From positions 553,412 through 617,411 of the forward strand of contig VWZW01005504.1 of assembly GCA_013397115.1 (NCBI GenBank): a stretch of 64,000 nt of DNA. The letters are read 5' to 3'. The position numbers and the translations under genes are program-made. Of the stretch, positions 26,710-38,540 are shown piece after piece (position 1 is the stretch's first letter; each line of letters starts with the position of its first letter). The notes beneath the pieces are model-generated. The model did no database searches. It saw only the letters and a list, made by a program, of their open reading frames with translations, and was not told where the DNA came from. The stretch is from Edolisoma coerulescens (lineage: Eukaryota; Chordata; Aves; Passeriformes; Campephagidae).

Positions 26710-28970
26710 AGTATTATGCAATGGGGTAGAACATGCAAGCGAATGTGCATTGTTGTTTTATATAACTGAGGTCTGATCCCACTGGTTAAATTCATGATTG
26801 GAGAGTAAATTTACCATCTTACATAGTATCAAATTTTACCCGTGTTCTATCCACTATTAATGAAAGGAAAACTGATCTCTCCATCATCATATAAATTGAT
26901 CTCTGTGACTTGGCAAGGAGTCAGAGCAGTGATAATAATGACCTTGTAAGAGTATTAGATCTAATACCCTGAGGCATTAACCTTTGTTTAACCAAAAGGT
27001 AAATCTTTCGATGAAAGACAACATTTTATTACTATCCACCTGCAACAAATAGCTCATTTCTTACTACTAGAACTCAACTGCTGGTACTGAAGAGCAAAAC
27101 TTGCACTTCACTTTCGGAGGCTCTTGAGTAATTCACATTGAGGTCATGGATCAAAACTGATTATATAGTGATGATGATCAAGTCCTGCAAGGTGCTATGC
27201 CCTGCACAGAGGGCTAAATGTAGCAGCTGAAACTGGTAGAGAGACAGAGGCTGTGAACAAATTACGCAGGTAAAGAATACTGACCAAGTTACAGGAAGAG
27301 GGTGGACAAACAGGAAAGATGTTCTTGGCTTGTGAGGCAGTACTGATCCTTTCTGTCACCCCATTATTAATTTTTTTTTGTGAGAGAACCTACGAAAAAC
27401 TGAGTAGTCACTTTTATTGTCTCAGTTCAGAAATAGCTGAAAATCCTAGAGCTGGTATATCTCCATGGCATTTAAATGAATGTATATCAAGATTATGTTG
27501 CCAAAAGCTCATCAAGTGCAATCTCACCCCAATCACCACTGTTTGCTCCATCTTCAGCCGTCTGTCATGTTTTGAGAGCACCCAATCTTTAAGCAAACAC
27601 GGTAAGTCAGCATTATTTCAGGTATTTCCTTGCATATTTCTCTGCCCTGTAAGATCAGGTTCCACCCATAGCATGTGTCCCTGCATTGTCTCATGACAAA
27701 TGGTTTTCTATGGCACTCTGAATATCCAGCCTTGGTTGTACCTGCTCAGTTTCTACCGCAACACAGTCCCAAGTTATGATTTTCTTGCAACAGTTTCTTT
27801 TTCTTTATTGAAAGCAAATGTCATTGGGGCCTTTGAAATCCTTGGGTCTACATAGCAGCCCACACAAAACAGGACTGCTTTCCAAATTTAATATTCTTTA
27901 ATGTGTTTGTTAACAGAACATTGACATCTGCTTAATGCTTTCGTTACAAGAATCTACCAGATCTCCCCTTTGCATTTCTTGCCGAACTCAACTCTCAGTT
28001 TTTGCATTTACAAAACAGGACATGAAGTAAGAAACAATAGAGCCTAAAGTTCCAGACCTAAAATCTAACATAAACCCTTTTTTCAAAAACTATTATTTTG
28101 AAAAATGCATCTGTCCTTTCAAAAGCTTTCAATCACAGTCATCTCACACACTGAGCTGCTGTTTAAACCCATTTTTCGTAATGCTACAAGCAAAGAAAAA
28201 CAATAAACTAAGGGATAGATAGTTGATACATAGCTATCCTTTTCATGCCAACACTTCCAGCAACGCTCCAGTGTAAATCAGGAGCCTCATTGGAGAGAAT
28301 TTTTGGCAGTCTAAAAAGAAACAGCAGCAACTCAAGTGTGTTTCTGAACCTCACCTATAAAACCGGTCTCACGTACTGTAAACTCTCACCTGGTATTTTT
28401 AACCCTTGGGCTCCTATGGTTTTTTTCATTTTGTCAAAACAAAGGAATGTGAGGGAGATGTCTGTTAGACTCCTTTACTCAGCCCAAGGGTTAATTACTC
28501 AGTTTTGTAGGCATTTGAAAATATTATGCTACCTCTAATGGAAAAATTGATAGAAGCTTGTTTCAGGCTCACTTTATGTCATTATGGCAGATTAAATTAA
28601 CTAATCATAAATTATGCTGGCTAAAGTACATCTGCTACTCACTAAACCTGCAGAGAGAAGGGAAGGGTTTTTTCCTACTGAATAAGAAGTAAATGCCATG
28701 CACAAAATTAAAGAGTTTTACAAACTAATAAACATACATTCAAGCAACAAAAGCTGGGAGCATCCCAAAGTCAGCAGCAACAGATTCTGAGGACCATGGC
28801 AGCAATCTAACAATGAACCTGTAGCTGTTGTGGAAAGGCATCAAACACTGCAGTGCTGCAGGGATATAACCACAGATCAAAGAGTAAAGATGTCCATTAA
28901 AGAATAAAGAAGATCAATTAAACAAGAAGTAGCATGCTCACATTATTGCTAGAGGTCTTTGAATACCAAT

Positions 28971-28975
28971 ATGAC
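28971..28975. repeat. Target site duplication ATGAC, left copy
   Basis: ATGAC immediately precedes the TG end of the solo LTR and is repeated exactly at 30042-30046. Confidence 0.85.
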
Positions 28976-30041
28976 TGTAGTGGGTTGACGGTGGCTGGAT
29001 GCCAGGTACCCACCAAAGCCCTCTCCCACCCCCCTCTGCAGAAGGTCAGGGGAGGGAAAATGTAATGAAGGGTTCACGGATTGAGACAAAGACCGGAAGA
29101 GATCGCTCACTAAAGACCATCACTGGCAAAACAGGCTAGAATTAAAAATGTTAATTGAATTAATTACTAACAAATCAGGGCAGGATAAAGAGAAATAAAA
29201 TAAGGCCTTAAAAACACCTTCCTGCCAGCCCTCCCTCCTTTCCAGCTCTGCCTCCTCCCTACAGCAGCCCAGAGAGATGTGGAGTGGGGGTTACTGTCAG
29301 AACATCACAGGATGTTCCTGCCACTGCTCAGGGAGAGAAGTTCTTCCCCTGCTCCAGCATGGGGTCCTTCCCATGGGAGACAGTTCTTCATGAACTTCTT
29401 CAGGGTGAGTCCATCCCATGGCAACAGTTCTCCACAAACTGTGCCAGTATGGGTCACTCTTTCACACAATGTGTCCTTTAAGGACAAGCTACTCCACTGT
29501 GAGTCCCCCACAGGATCACAAGTCCTACCAGGAAACCTGCTGCAGCATGGGTTCCTCTCCACAGGTCTGCAGGTCCCCGCCAGAATCCTTTCCCAGCATG
29601 GGCCGCCCACAGGATCACAGCCTCTTCTCAGGCATCCACCTGCTCTGGCATGGGTCTCGTCCATGGGCTGCAGGTGGATCTCTGCATCCCCATGGTCCTC
29701 CATGGGCTGCAGGGGGACAGCAGCTTCACCATGGTCTGCACCCTGGGCTGCAGAGGAATCTCTGTTTGGGTGCCTGGAATACCTCCTCCCCCTCCTTCTC
29801 CACTGACCTTGGTGTCTGCAGGGCTGTTCCTCACTCTGCTTTTCTCTGGCCACAATTACAACTGTGCAATAGCTTGCCCTTTTTTTTCTTTTAAAATATA
29901 TTTTCACAGCAGTGTTACCACCATTTCTAATTGGATAGGCTCTGCTAGACATTGGGGAAGCTCCTGGCAGCCTCTCACAGAAGCCACCCCTGTAGCCCCC
30001 CTCCTCCCCATACCAAAACCTGTCCACACAAACCCAATACA
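28976..30041. mobile_element. Complete solo LTR of an avian endogenous retrovirus
   Basis: The element is 1,066 bases, begins TGTAGTGGGTTG and ends CCCAATACA, giving the TG...CA ends of retroviral LTRs. It is flanked by ATGAC at 28971-28975 and 30042-30046, a 5-bp target site duplication. Its sequence resembles a repeat family I recall as abundant in bird genomes. The 5-bp duplication suits ERVL-like elements, but the family assignment is from memory. No internal retroviral region is present, so it is a recombination-derived solo LTR. Orientation is unclear: a TATA-like stretch on the minus strand lies at about 29890-29905, while AATAAA on the plus strand is at 29194-29199. Confidence 0.85.
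29345..29760. repeat. Imperfect internal repeats within the LTR
   Basis: Variants of CTGCTCCAGCATGGG recur at roughly 29351, 29543 and 29640, and CCATGGGCTGCAG recurs at 29662 and 29701. This is a degenerate short-period tandem structure that makes up much of the middle of the LTR. It explains the long open frames seen here on both strands. Confidence 0.65.
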
Positions 30042-30046
30042 ATGAC
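30042..30046. repeat. Target site duplication ATGAC, right copy
   Basis: ATGAC immediately follows the CA end of the solo LTR and matches 28971-28975. It lies 32 bases inside the intron from the donor at 30078. Confidence 0.85.
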
Positions 30047-30078
30047 ATTATGTTTGCAGCATCTACTTCCAATGTCAC

Positions 30079-30252
30079 CTCTTCCATTTTCTGTTCAAAG
30101 GGACTGACATTTCTGTAGGCTTTCAAGGAAGGGATGGATGTATAGATCGATGATCTAGAAGATGGTACAGATTTTACAGTGATCCTCTTCTTACTCTCTG
30201 TATTGCAGGATGCACATGTGACAGCTAATACCATGTCAGTGGGACTAAATTC
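30079..30252 (-). CDS. OFCC1: OFCC1 coding exon adjacent to a solo LTR
   Basis: This 174-base, 58-codon exon runs from phase 0 to phase 0. A consensus-like branch point CTAAC at about 30279 is followed by CTTCAG, too close for use, and then by GCTAAG|GAA, which I take as the acceptor. The donor is GAAGAG|GTGACA. It encodes EFSPTDMVLAVTCASCNTES, then KKRITVKSVPSSRSSIYTSI and SLKAYRNVSPFEQKMEE. Phase fits both neighbours, and the serine-rich, lysine-rich composition looks like real protein rather than intron. The frame stays open on both sides, so the borders are less certain than for other exons. It was included because it completes the chain, although the chain would also close without it. 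Confidence 0.72.
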
Positions 30253-31833
30253 CTTAGCAGTGCATGAAAAACTGAAGTTAGAGATGAGTGAGAGGAATGG
30301 ACAGAAAACACAGGCATTCAAGACCTCCTTGTTGCAAAGTAAAGAATGAGTCTCTCTCTGAAAACTCATGGTAGACCAGCTCAATCAATCACATTAAATG
30401 AGGATTTTCTTCCTTTTGGAAGGAATTTTTTTTTTCTATTTCTTTTTCTTTCTATTTTCTTTCAATATAAGGAAGAAAGGCAGTATTGGATTGTATTACA
30501 TGTAAATTCATATATCATATATGTCAGTTAAAAAGCAGAATGTTGTTTTGGGGTGACCAGAGAGATTTCTTCTGTCTAGGAAACAAACTCTGCTGAACAC
30601 CTCCAAAAAGATTCCAAGATGATCAGCCATGTGACCATGTTTAGAGGGAAGGTAATCAAAGTTATGACACATCTATTGTGTTCCTTCAGGTGTAACAGAG
30701 CCTCATGAAGATTTGGGGACATCTGAATAGTCCAAACGTAGTTAAAGTGTGAACTCTCAACACATTATAACCTACCGTAAAGGTGCAGCACTCTCTGTTC
30801 ACCTATTGCCAAGTCCATACTCCATCAGTCCCTTGAGGCAGATGAGGTTCTTAGTACCATCTGAGTCTTTTTCCCCTCACGTTTCCCTTCCATTTCACAT
30901 TCTCTGAACAGTATTACCCATACCACGTTCCACGCATGATGCATACAGCTATAAAAAAGTCAGAAGGAATGAAATATAGCTACAGGATTTAGAAGAAAGC
31001 AGTAAGGAAGAGAATTGTGTCCCTCACCATCATGCAGAAGGCAATGATAAGGTTTGGTCCTGCAGTGGGAAAAAAAAGATCTAAAAACTTCGCCTGAAAA
31101 TAAAAGAAAGCTTAGATCATCATCAGTCACTGGATAACCTATTTTAAGCCCATCAGAGCCAGCGTGCTGTTCTCATGTTACTAATTAAAAATGATAGATT
31201 CATCAATTAATCTCTCTTCCTGTCCTCTAGTCTTAGTATGAGATTTTTCAAAGGGACAAATGGTCATTAGGTGCCCACAAGTATCATTTCAGCCCTGAAA
31301 ACTTGTGCCTCTGTCAACATGAACCAGAACCTGTCTCTTCATGCTATAAATGACAAAAAGAAAACCTTTTCCACCCTGAAAAACATAACAGATTTATAAT
31401 GAGGGAATTATCTTATCCTCTGTACAATGAACATTGATACATAAACCCTCCCTGGGCTCCAATCCGATCTTGCTCACTGATGAATAAGCCTCTGTTAAAT
31501 GTGGCAGAGAGAGATGTCCTAGACTTAGTCTCTTGATTGAAACTCAATTGCAATATTACTACATAGCAGTCAGAGATCCTCCACTACTTAAGAAAGAAGC
31601 AACGAAGGCAATCTATTTTTATTCACATTGAAATGGAGACAAAGATAAAGGTCCTGCTGTTATCTTAGCAAAGTGCCAGTCACATAAAGCATGCCAAGGA
31701 CAATGGTTATCCTTTCCTCTTTCAATATATGTATCACCAGGCAGAGAAATAGAATAGGGGTGTACAAGGTTAACAAGCCAGCATCATGTTATGAAGCAAG
31801 CGATAAAATTGTCTTATAGTTCTTAACTCTGAC
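30253..31833 (-). other. OFCC1 intron, 1.6 kb
   Basis: The region just upstream of the 30.25 kb acceptor stays in open frame to 30384, but the pyrimidine-rich stretch CCTCTCACTCATCTCTAAC argues that it is an intron end. Nothing else is recognised. Confidence 0.65.
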
Positions 31834-32006
31834 CTGTTCCAGTGAAAAGCTGCCAAGCAGAATTATGTCATCCTGAACATCTCTCTCAAACTGTTCGATA
31901 TATGAAGGAATCTCTTCATCTTCAAGCTCCCTGTGAAGGTCACATGCCTTACTGGAGCTGACAGGCATTACAGCGTCCGGAAAATCTTCACTGACGACAC
32001 GGGCTG
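31834..32006 (-). CDS. OFCC1: OFCC1 coding exon with NAGNAG acceptor
   Basis: This 173-base exon runs from phase 1 to phase 0. The pyrimidine tract CTGCCACTTTTGTTTC leads into AAGCAG, giving two acceptors three bases apart (exon start 32006 or 32003). The choice adds or removes one alanine. The exon encodes ARVVSEDFPDAVMPVSSSKA, then an acidic stretch ELEDEEIPSYIEQFERDVQD and DIILLGSFSLEQ. The donor ACAG|GTCAGA is only moderate. If it is skipped the frame continues 13 codons to a stop at 31789. The acidic segment is probably helical. There is no membrane segment. Confidence 0.88.
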
Positions 32007-32429
32007 CTTGAAACAAAAGTGGCAGATTATCTCCCAGCAAATGGGAGTTCATTCCCTGGTTACTACCTTCTCAGTTAATATGTTTGGCCCTCCAACACTT
32101 CAAGTATGAAAAACCATCAGTAAAACAACCGACAGGTGCCAAGTGCCAGTACCAGGAAAACTGTCCTCAAGTGCAACATCTAAATTCAGGTACAAATTTA
32201 GCATGTGCAGCTTGTTCTTTAGGTACTTTTTAAAAGGCATGCTCTACATTTCCACGGGCACTTTGCTCATCTGTAAATCTTAAAGGGACTGGGATTTGGA
32301 ACAACTTTGGCTTTCCTTCTTGAGGAAGAGGAGTAATAACTGCAATTGAATGGGAGTTTTAGGTGGAGCCACACCAAGCATTTAATCTTCCTTTCAACTC
32401 ACCCCAAATGATTGGATTCCTTCCCCTAG

Positions 32430-32720
32430 GTGTATATGTGCAGCTCCTGCCTAATTAATTGGGTCCGGTTCTGCTCTCACCCACAACATTCCCCTGATTT
32501 CACTGCAGTGACGTATGCAGAACCAAAGAGCTCATGCTGCACATAAATAAAAATAAATCCCATTCATAAAGCCAGCCTTAAAGAGAAACTTCATCTTTTT
32601 GCAGTTTAATTGATCATGCTATGTTAAAAAAAATTACATCTTCTCATTGATATCTGCTATACTGTTAATTCTAGTTGGGGTCATAAATAATGACAACTAT
32701 TTTTGCTCATGTCTCCACGT
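32430..32720. promoter_or_regulatory. Candidate conserved noncoding element
   Basis: Holds CCTAATTAATTGGG, a palindromic paired-class homeodomain site (TAATTAATTA-like), and GCAGTGACGTATGC, a CRE-like half. It has no repeat character. Regulatory function is inference. Confidence 0.22.
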
Positions 32721-34079
32721 TAGGATCACTAAAATATAACAGATATCAGATTGCCCACATCTGACTGTCTTTCTTGCTTCATATTTCTGAGTGTAAGCTT
32801 TTATAGTTGTCTGCACCTATCTCTTAAAGAAATTGCCATATCTAGTTATTTGCTTCTTTTTGTCCATCCTACAACATGAAAGCAGTTAAAAGAGAGGTTT
32901 TTTCCCTCACTCTCCTTTGAAGTCTTTCATTCTCTAATGAAGACCAGAAAAGGAAAGATAAAACTAAGGCTATTAACATTTCCAGTTTTGCTCACTACTC
33001 GTTGTTTAATGACTTTAATTGTTGAGCCTCCCGAGTACTTAAATCACCTCGGTGCCACCAACACACAGGAAGTAGGGTGGGTTTTCTATTTAATTACAAC
33101 AGGATACAATTCAAAATCATGTTGGGGGAAATGTACAGTAGATATAAACAACTCAAACCATTACCTTAGGGTACACATCTCTTCATGTAGCACTTTACAA
33201 GCCTAATGAAAAGTGATTTGACCTACAACTATTAACTGCAAAAACAAAATAATATTTACATTTAAATTTACTGTTACATTAAGGGTTTGGCAAGGAGAGA
33301 GAAAACCCAGGAAGCACAGGAAAAAGAAACATTGCCAAAAGCAGAAGATGGACCATCGCTTGTTCCCGTTGATGCTGTGTTGTACACAACGGGCCATATG
33401 CTCAGCTGGTATAAATCAGCTGCTTTACTGCTTTCACAGGAGCCCTGCAAGTTTATATCCTGGGAAGTTGGTAGGTTCCTGTCTCAGGGTAAAGCAATAG
33501 TCAAAAAAGGAATAAAATCATTTGGTTCAGAAAGACAAACATGAAGCAGTATACTTTTTCTTTTTTTTTACTTCTTATTTTTGTGAGGAATCATATCAAG
33601 TGAACTCAGTTTTTGGTGGAAGACACTGGACTCATTAGCACAAGTTTTGTCGAAAAAGAGCAAAAGAAGAGAGACAGAATTTTCAAAAGCCTTTTTGAGG
33701 GAAGCAGTTGTGAAAAATACAGAGATAAATTACAATTTATTTGATTTGTAATATTTGATTAAAAGATACTCATTTAAGCACAGTTGTTCATTTGTCTGAG
33801 TCTGAAACAAGGAGAGACCAGGGTTAGTTCAGCTGATCTATTCCTTCCACAATGGCTTTGCAAAGAAACTTCTCAAACTGAGTCACCATCAGGTTGGTCC
33901 TTGCTTGAACTGATCCACAGGTTGGAGGATCAAGCTGATGTCCCAGAGCAATACTTGACCAAAATAAAGCAGCCAAATCCTCGCTGTACAAAAGCAGCCA
34001 GTCTTAAAAATTCTACTACTTTGTACACAGAGGATGAAATGGCTGAAAATTCATTAATGGATTGATAAACTAATTAAAA

Positions 34080-34330
34080 ACTTGCTGCTTGAAGTTGTTA
34101 GCATGGGCATCAAAAGTTTTCATTGCCTGGAATGTACTTAACCCTGCGAGTCATGCTTTCCTTGTAGCTTAAATCACTTCATATAGCTGTACTTGCAGGT
34201 GCTGGGCTGTAATTAAAACAATCTCTCTCGTGTTATCTTGGCTGCTTGTGACTTCATTTACTCCTGTATTTGTCCATCAGATAGCAGCAGGTTATATATT
34301 GAGATGATGATTTAAAAGGTACGTTCAGCA
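34080..34330. promoter_or_regulatory. Candidate conserved noncoding element
   Basis: Non-repetitive stretch with GGGCTGTAATTAAAACAATC (homeodomain core next to a SOX-like ACAAT). Function is inference. Confidence 0.18.
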
Positions 34331-37063
34331 GCAGACTACACCTCAGCATGGGTTTGAATGCATAAAACTGCAACAAAGACCATATGGAAAAATAATTTTG
34401 GCTACCTGGTTCTAGAAAACTGTGTACGAATTGTATCTAAAAAGTTCAGTGCCAAAGGTTAATGCGCTAGTTTCAGACAACTAAAATTCTGCAAAACTTG
34501 GCACTTCAATTTTTTGGTTCTTGCCAAAGAACAATATAATATAAATTTTTTTTTTATGGTGCTCACGTATCATCATTTAAAATGTGCATGGATCACAATC
34601 ATACATTGGCAAAAATGCAAAGTAAAAAATATATAGTCTAGATCTTTAAAAACAAACAACCAATGTTGCCTTTTAAGTTGCCTTATAATACGAAATAACA
34701 CATACCACAAGAGTGACCAACAGGTTACTCAGCGACAAAATGCTTTAAATATACAATTATATAAATTCTGAGCCATGTTCTTTCCTTTTCTTTGGGGATC
34801 ATCTATTAATTAGGACTGTATGACTACGTGATTTTTCAGCTCAGTGGTCAAATGAAGAAATGAAGCAGTTCTATAAGAGTGAAACCAAACGAATCCTAGT
34901 TTTCTATGGTTTTTCTGATGCCTAATAAGGGTCAAACTTCCATATCAGCTTTTCCCTCGGTGGAGACATTAATAATGCCTGTCTGCTCTGCTCAACTGCC
35001 CACTTCCATAAAACTGGTAGGGAAGTCATACCTGTGAGACTTGCTCCTTGTTGAAAAAAAAAAAGGGTTTGAAAGTGAACAAGAAGTTCAAATACTGGGA
35101 GGGAAAAACACAGGGAGAAATAAATACATCCTGATATATGCACAGAGAGGTTGAAACTGCACAAGCTTCACCTCCCCAGGAAAATCTCTTTTTTCTGGAT
35201 TTTCTTCACCCAAGGAAAGAAAAGTAATAAATTCAGCTAGAACGGTGTGCAGCTTCACCCACAGGACCAGCTCTGATACCCATCATGACACTTTTAAGCA
35301 ATAAAAGCACCAAGGCACAGCTCGAGATACACAACAGCAGTGGCCTGCAGTGTGTCCCCCATTTGCTGCCCTCACGCCTACACAGGGGGCTCTGATGTGC
35401 ACAATGAGTGTGTGACACACATGCTGGTGCATGTGCTTGCCCCTCAATTGCTGAATTGAATCAGTGAGCAGTGAGCTCAGCAACCTCGGCAGCCTTGGTG
35501 TGAATTCACTACCCACAGAGCACACTGGGTACGCTATTATATTTCTAATACAGTGACATGTTTTAGGGCACCTTGCTGAAGGAGAGAATAACCACTGATG
35601 GACAGAGAAAGCTTCCCCTTCACTCTCTGGTTCCCTTGCTTAGCAGTGGCCAAGTACACACAGCACAATTTGTCTCAATTAACTTTAGCCATGCAAAAAC
35701 CCACAGTCAAGTCTAAGTCAGTTGCCCAAGACCCATCTAAAGGCAAAGGAAAGAGAACAGTTGCTTCCAAGGTGCAATTTGTATATAAATGTTATAAATA
35801 CTGGTAGACAGGGACTACATAAGTACCACAGATAGATAATCAATGTCAATCTTTCACAAATAACGTTGACTTCACAGCCAAACATGTTTTTATTTTCATC
35901 TGTGTTGTTGCGTGATAAAAGGAACAATCAACCTGCAGCACTGCTATAATCTTTCTTAGTAATGTGGAGTTCTACATTAACATAGAACAACTGAGAGCTT
36001 GCTAATAACTTGTTAAAGGCTTTTGCTTAAACTATCTGCATGAATTTAGTTGTGATGGTTGCATTTTTTCCCCCTTGCATTTAAAATGAGATAAAATGGG
36101 TTTCAAAGATGTTACTGATATGACCAGTGCCAGTTCAAGAGATTTTGCAACCCTAGGCAAATGAAAACGTTTGTCTCTTCTAGGACAAAGTTACTTATAA
36201 ACTAAATAGTCATAAAACAGGTTGCAGCTCCTGGAGCTCCAGCGTCGCAGGCAACCGCCTGCTCTGTCTCTCTGAGAGAGCAGGCCCATGTATTGCTGAA
36301 ATACAACAGGAAGCCTCATACAGATACAAAGGACAGAAAATACTTTTGCACAAAAGATATCTGCTGAAAAACGAGAGGGTGGACAGGCAAAAAATACAAG
36401 GGCAGCTCTGAGCTGGGCCTTGTACAAATGTCACTTCTAGGATGAACCAGAGGAGAGCAACTGACGTAGGCTTCATGTAAAGGCTGTGATGGTAAAGGTC
36501 TTGTGAATCAACCAGATTTTAAGTAAAGCCTGTAAAAATAAGTGAAACCAAAGTAAGGCTGTTGGCTTGAGGTGAAGAAATCTCTTCTCCTATACTTCAT
36601 TGTTCTTACTGTAGATGGAACGCCAATTTGTATTTTCTAACAAAGCCACAGAAAACACTTTTTCTTACTCATGTGTTAGTGTAAATCCTTGCAGAGATAA
36701 CCGGAAACAGTGTCACGTGACCCATGCATCCAACAAATTGCCCACCCATTTACCAGCTTAAATAAGGATTTCAGTTTCTAGATTTGAGCACATAAGCAAT
36801 GATATTTCCAGTCTTCTTTCATAAATGTGGAATTCAACATACAGTGAAGCAATCTAGAGAAAGCATGCCACTTAAGTTACACTTAAAACCACATAAACAT
36901 GACGCAAAACAAAAACATTTGGGGAAAAAGACCTTACAGGCTTGCATTAAAATCATCATCCCTTTGACTTCTGAGTTCAAGGGGATGGATTACCCACTCT
37001 CCTCCCCACATGCAGACTCAAAAGAGTTTTATTTTTCTTTATGTAATTGACTTTGTTATTTAC

Positions 37064-37147
37064 CTTGGAAGTCCAGCATCTTGTTTTCCTCATCTAGAAG
37101 TTTCATCAGCTTGGAGTAGAGGATTTGCTCATCAAATTTCACAGGAT
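37064..37147 (-). CDS. OFCC1: OFCC1 coding exon (DPVKFDEQILYSKLMKLLDE segment)
   Basis: This 84-base exon runs from phase 1 to phase 1. The acceptor is CATTTTTTTTAAG|ATCC and the donor is TTCCAAG|GTAAAT. It reads DPVKFDEQILYSKLMKLLDE and continues ENKMLDFQ. Leucine, isoleucine and methionine spacing in LYSKLMKLLDEENKML suggests a short amphipathic helix or the start of a coiled coil. It lies 535 bases downstream, in the transcription direction, of the candidate microexon. The exon has no stop codon or frameshift, and codon use is unremarkable. Confidence 0.88.
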
Positions 37148-37682
37148 CTTAAAAAAAATGACAGTGAAACAACTATAGTTTCTTCCAGGAGTATTTCAGG
37201 AAATATTATTTTAAACGAAAAGTAAAGATATAAAAATACAAAAGTTACGAAGCCCTTTGACACTTGACGATAGTTTTTACAGTGCTAGCTTCATGGCTCA
37301 GAATAAAACTACAGTCACTTGTTTGATACAAGACAATATAAAATAAAAAAAATATATTTTTAAATGGTGGGCAATATTATATGTTGATCTGGACTGAAAC
37401 CGGTTTATTAATTCTGCTAACAGAGTAGCTGAAATGACTGTTTATATTCAAATTGCCAGATGAATTCTACTTGACTCTTAATGAAAATCAAAATACCCAA
37501 TTTATTCTAATGTGATTTTGGATCTTCATTAGAAATTTTACCTTGTTGTCCATAATAATAACACATTATCTAGTAAGAGTAGTCATTACAACACTCTATG
37601 AATTTTGAATTTGTGGCTGGTTAGTCATTCAAAATTTTAGTAATATCTGAAGATTTTAAAAAGCAGCAAAGGATATACTTAC

Positions 37683-37697
37683 CTTTTTCCATGAAAC
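37683..37697 (-). CDS. OFCC1: OFCC1 candidate 15-nt microexon
   Basis: The acceptor TAATCTTTTGTTTTAG is followed by 15 bases (GTTTCATGGAAAAAG) and a near-ideal donor, GTAAGTAT. With the G carried from the 40.3 kb exon it encodes G-F-M-E-K and stays in phase 1, so including or skipping it keeps the frame. Skipping would join ...VSEE directly to DPVKFDEQ. Two strong splice sites at exactly a frame-preserving spacing, between exons of matching phase, are unlikely by chance. There is no direct sign of expression. No UGC lies close to the acceptor, so a typical SRRM4-type neural signature is not evident. Confidence 0.62.
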
Positions 37698-38540
37698 CTA
37701 AAACAAAAGATTACTTAAAGGTTCTATATTCAAGGGAGAAATGAGCAACTGGGATCATTTTCTCTCTAGACCTCCCAGACCCTGACTTCTCCAAGTTGTC
37801 AGTGGAGACAGGCAGATAGAAGACCAAAGAAACGCATACAAGGCAGGTGGATTGAAGTACAGCTACATGCAAGCTTGGGTGTCTGTTTTTAAGTGCTCAA
37901 CAGAATCTCAAAGAACAAACTTTTTTTACCACGAAATTTCAGAGCCAAGTTTTTCAGTTACACTGAGCATTCAAGGAAGGCAGTCGCTTCTGCAAACCTC
38001 TTCTGAAAGTACAGAACCGTTTACATTTATTTTAGCCTGCAACATTGAAACGTTCCCTTGGCAAGGGGGGCAAGCAAACCCATAGTGGGATGTTGTTTGC
38101 TCTCAAGGCATTATGAACTCATAAAAATTTCCAGAACAAATCTAATTTATCAAATATAGAAAATATACTTGCCAATATCTTCATTTCCACAGAATAACCC
38201 ATTAAAGAATAGTTAGTGGCTGAAGATTTGCTTTTCACCAGCTATTCTCTTTGGGCATTGAGCCTGGCTTTCTAAAGTTCTAAGAAGAGTGTAACTTCAA
38301 AGTGTGCCCTGATTTCTTCATGTTTTTCTGGTTTTGATCTTGCTCATGACAAGCCACTAGCTGGAAAGAGGAGGTAAACCAGAATGGTTTCCAATCAGGG
38401 GATGACCATGCAGGACCAAGCTTTAGTTCTGACTGTCTTTCTTCATCCACTACGTACAAATGTACTTCCGCTAATTTAACATTTCTGCAAGGAAAAAGAA
38501 GCCAGACAGAAAGCCTGGTTAGTAAGTATTGACAAATCAG

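Larger units (their letters stand above)
17933..30078 (-). other. OFCC1 intron, 12.1 kb
   Basis: The longest intron in the window. It carries two small CR1 3' ends, poly-A tracts, a CA-rich tract at 21391-21413 and a complete solo LTR next to its splice donor. I found no convincing extra exon; phase does not require one, but a phase 0-0 exon could be hidden. Confidence 0.7.
32007..37063 (-). other. OFCC1 intron, 5.1 kb
   Basis: No mobile element was recognised. Two stretches, 32430-32720 and 34080-34330, have a mixed composition with homeodomain-type and bZIP-type motifs and may be regulatory. The rest shows nothing I can name. Confidence 0.7.

Noticed and set aside
29279..29894. Plus-strand open frames of 131-175 codons
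   Set aside because: They lie inside the LTR, are rich in repeats of its short units and have no coding character.
29305..30384. 359-codon minus-strand open frame as a single protein gene
   Set aside because: Its front part is the OFCC1 exon with its own acceptor and donor, and the rest is LTR sequence with internal repeats.
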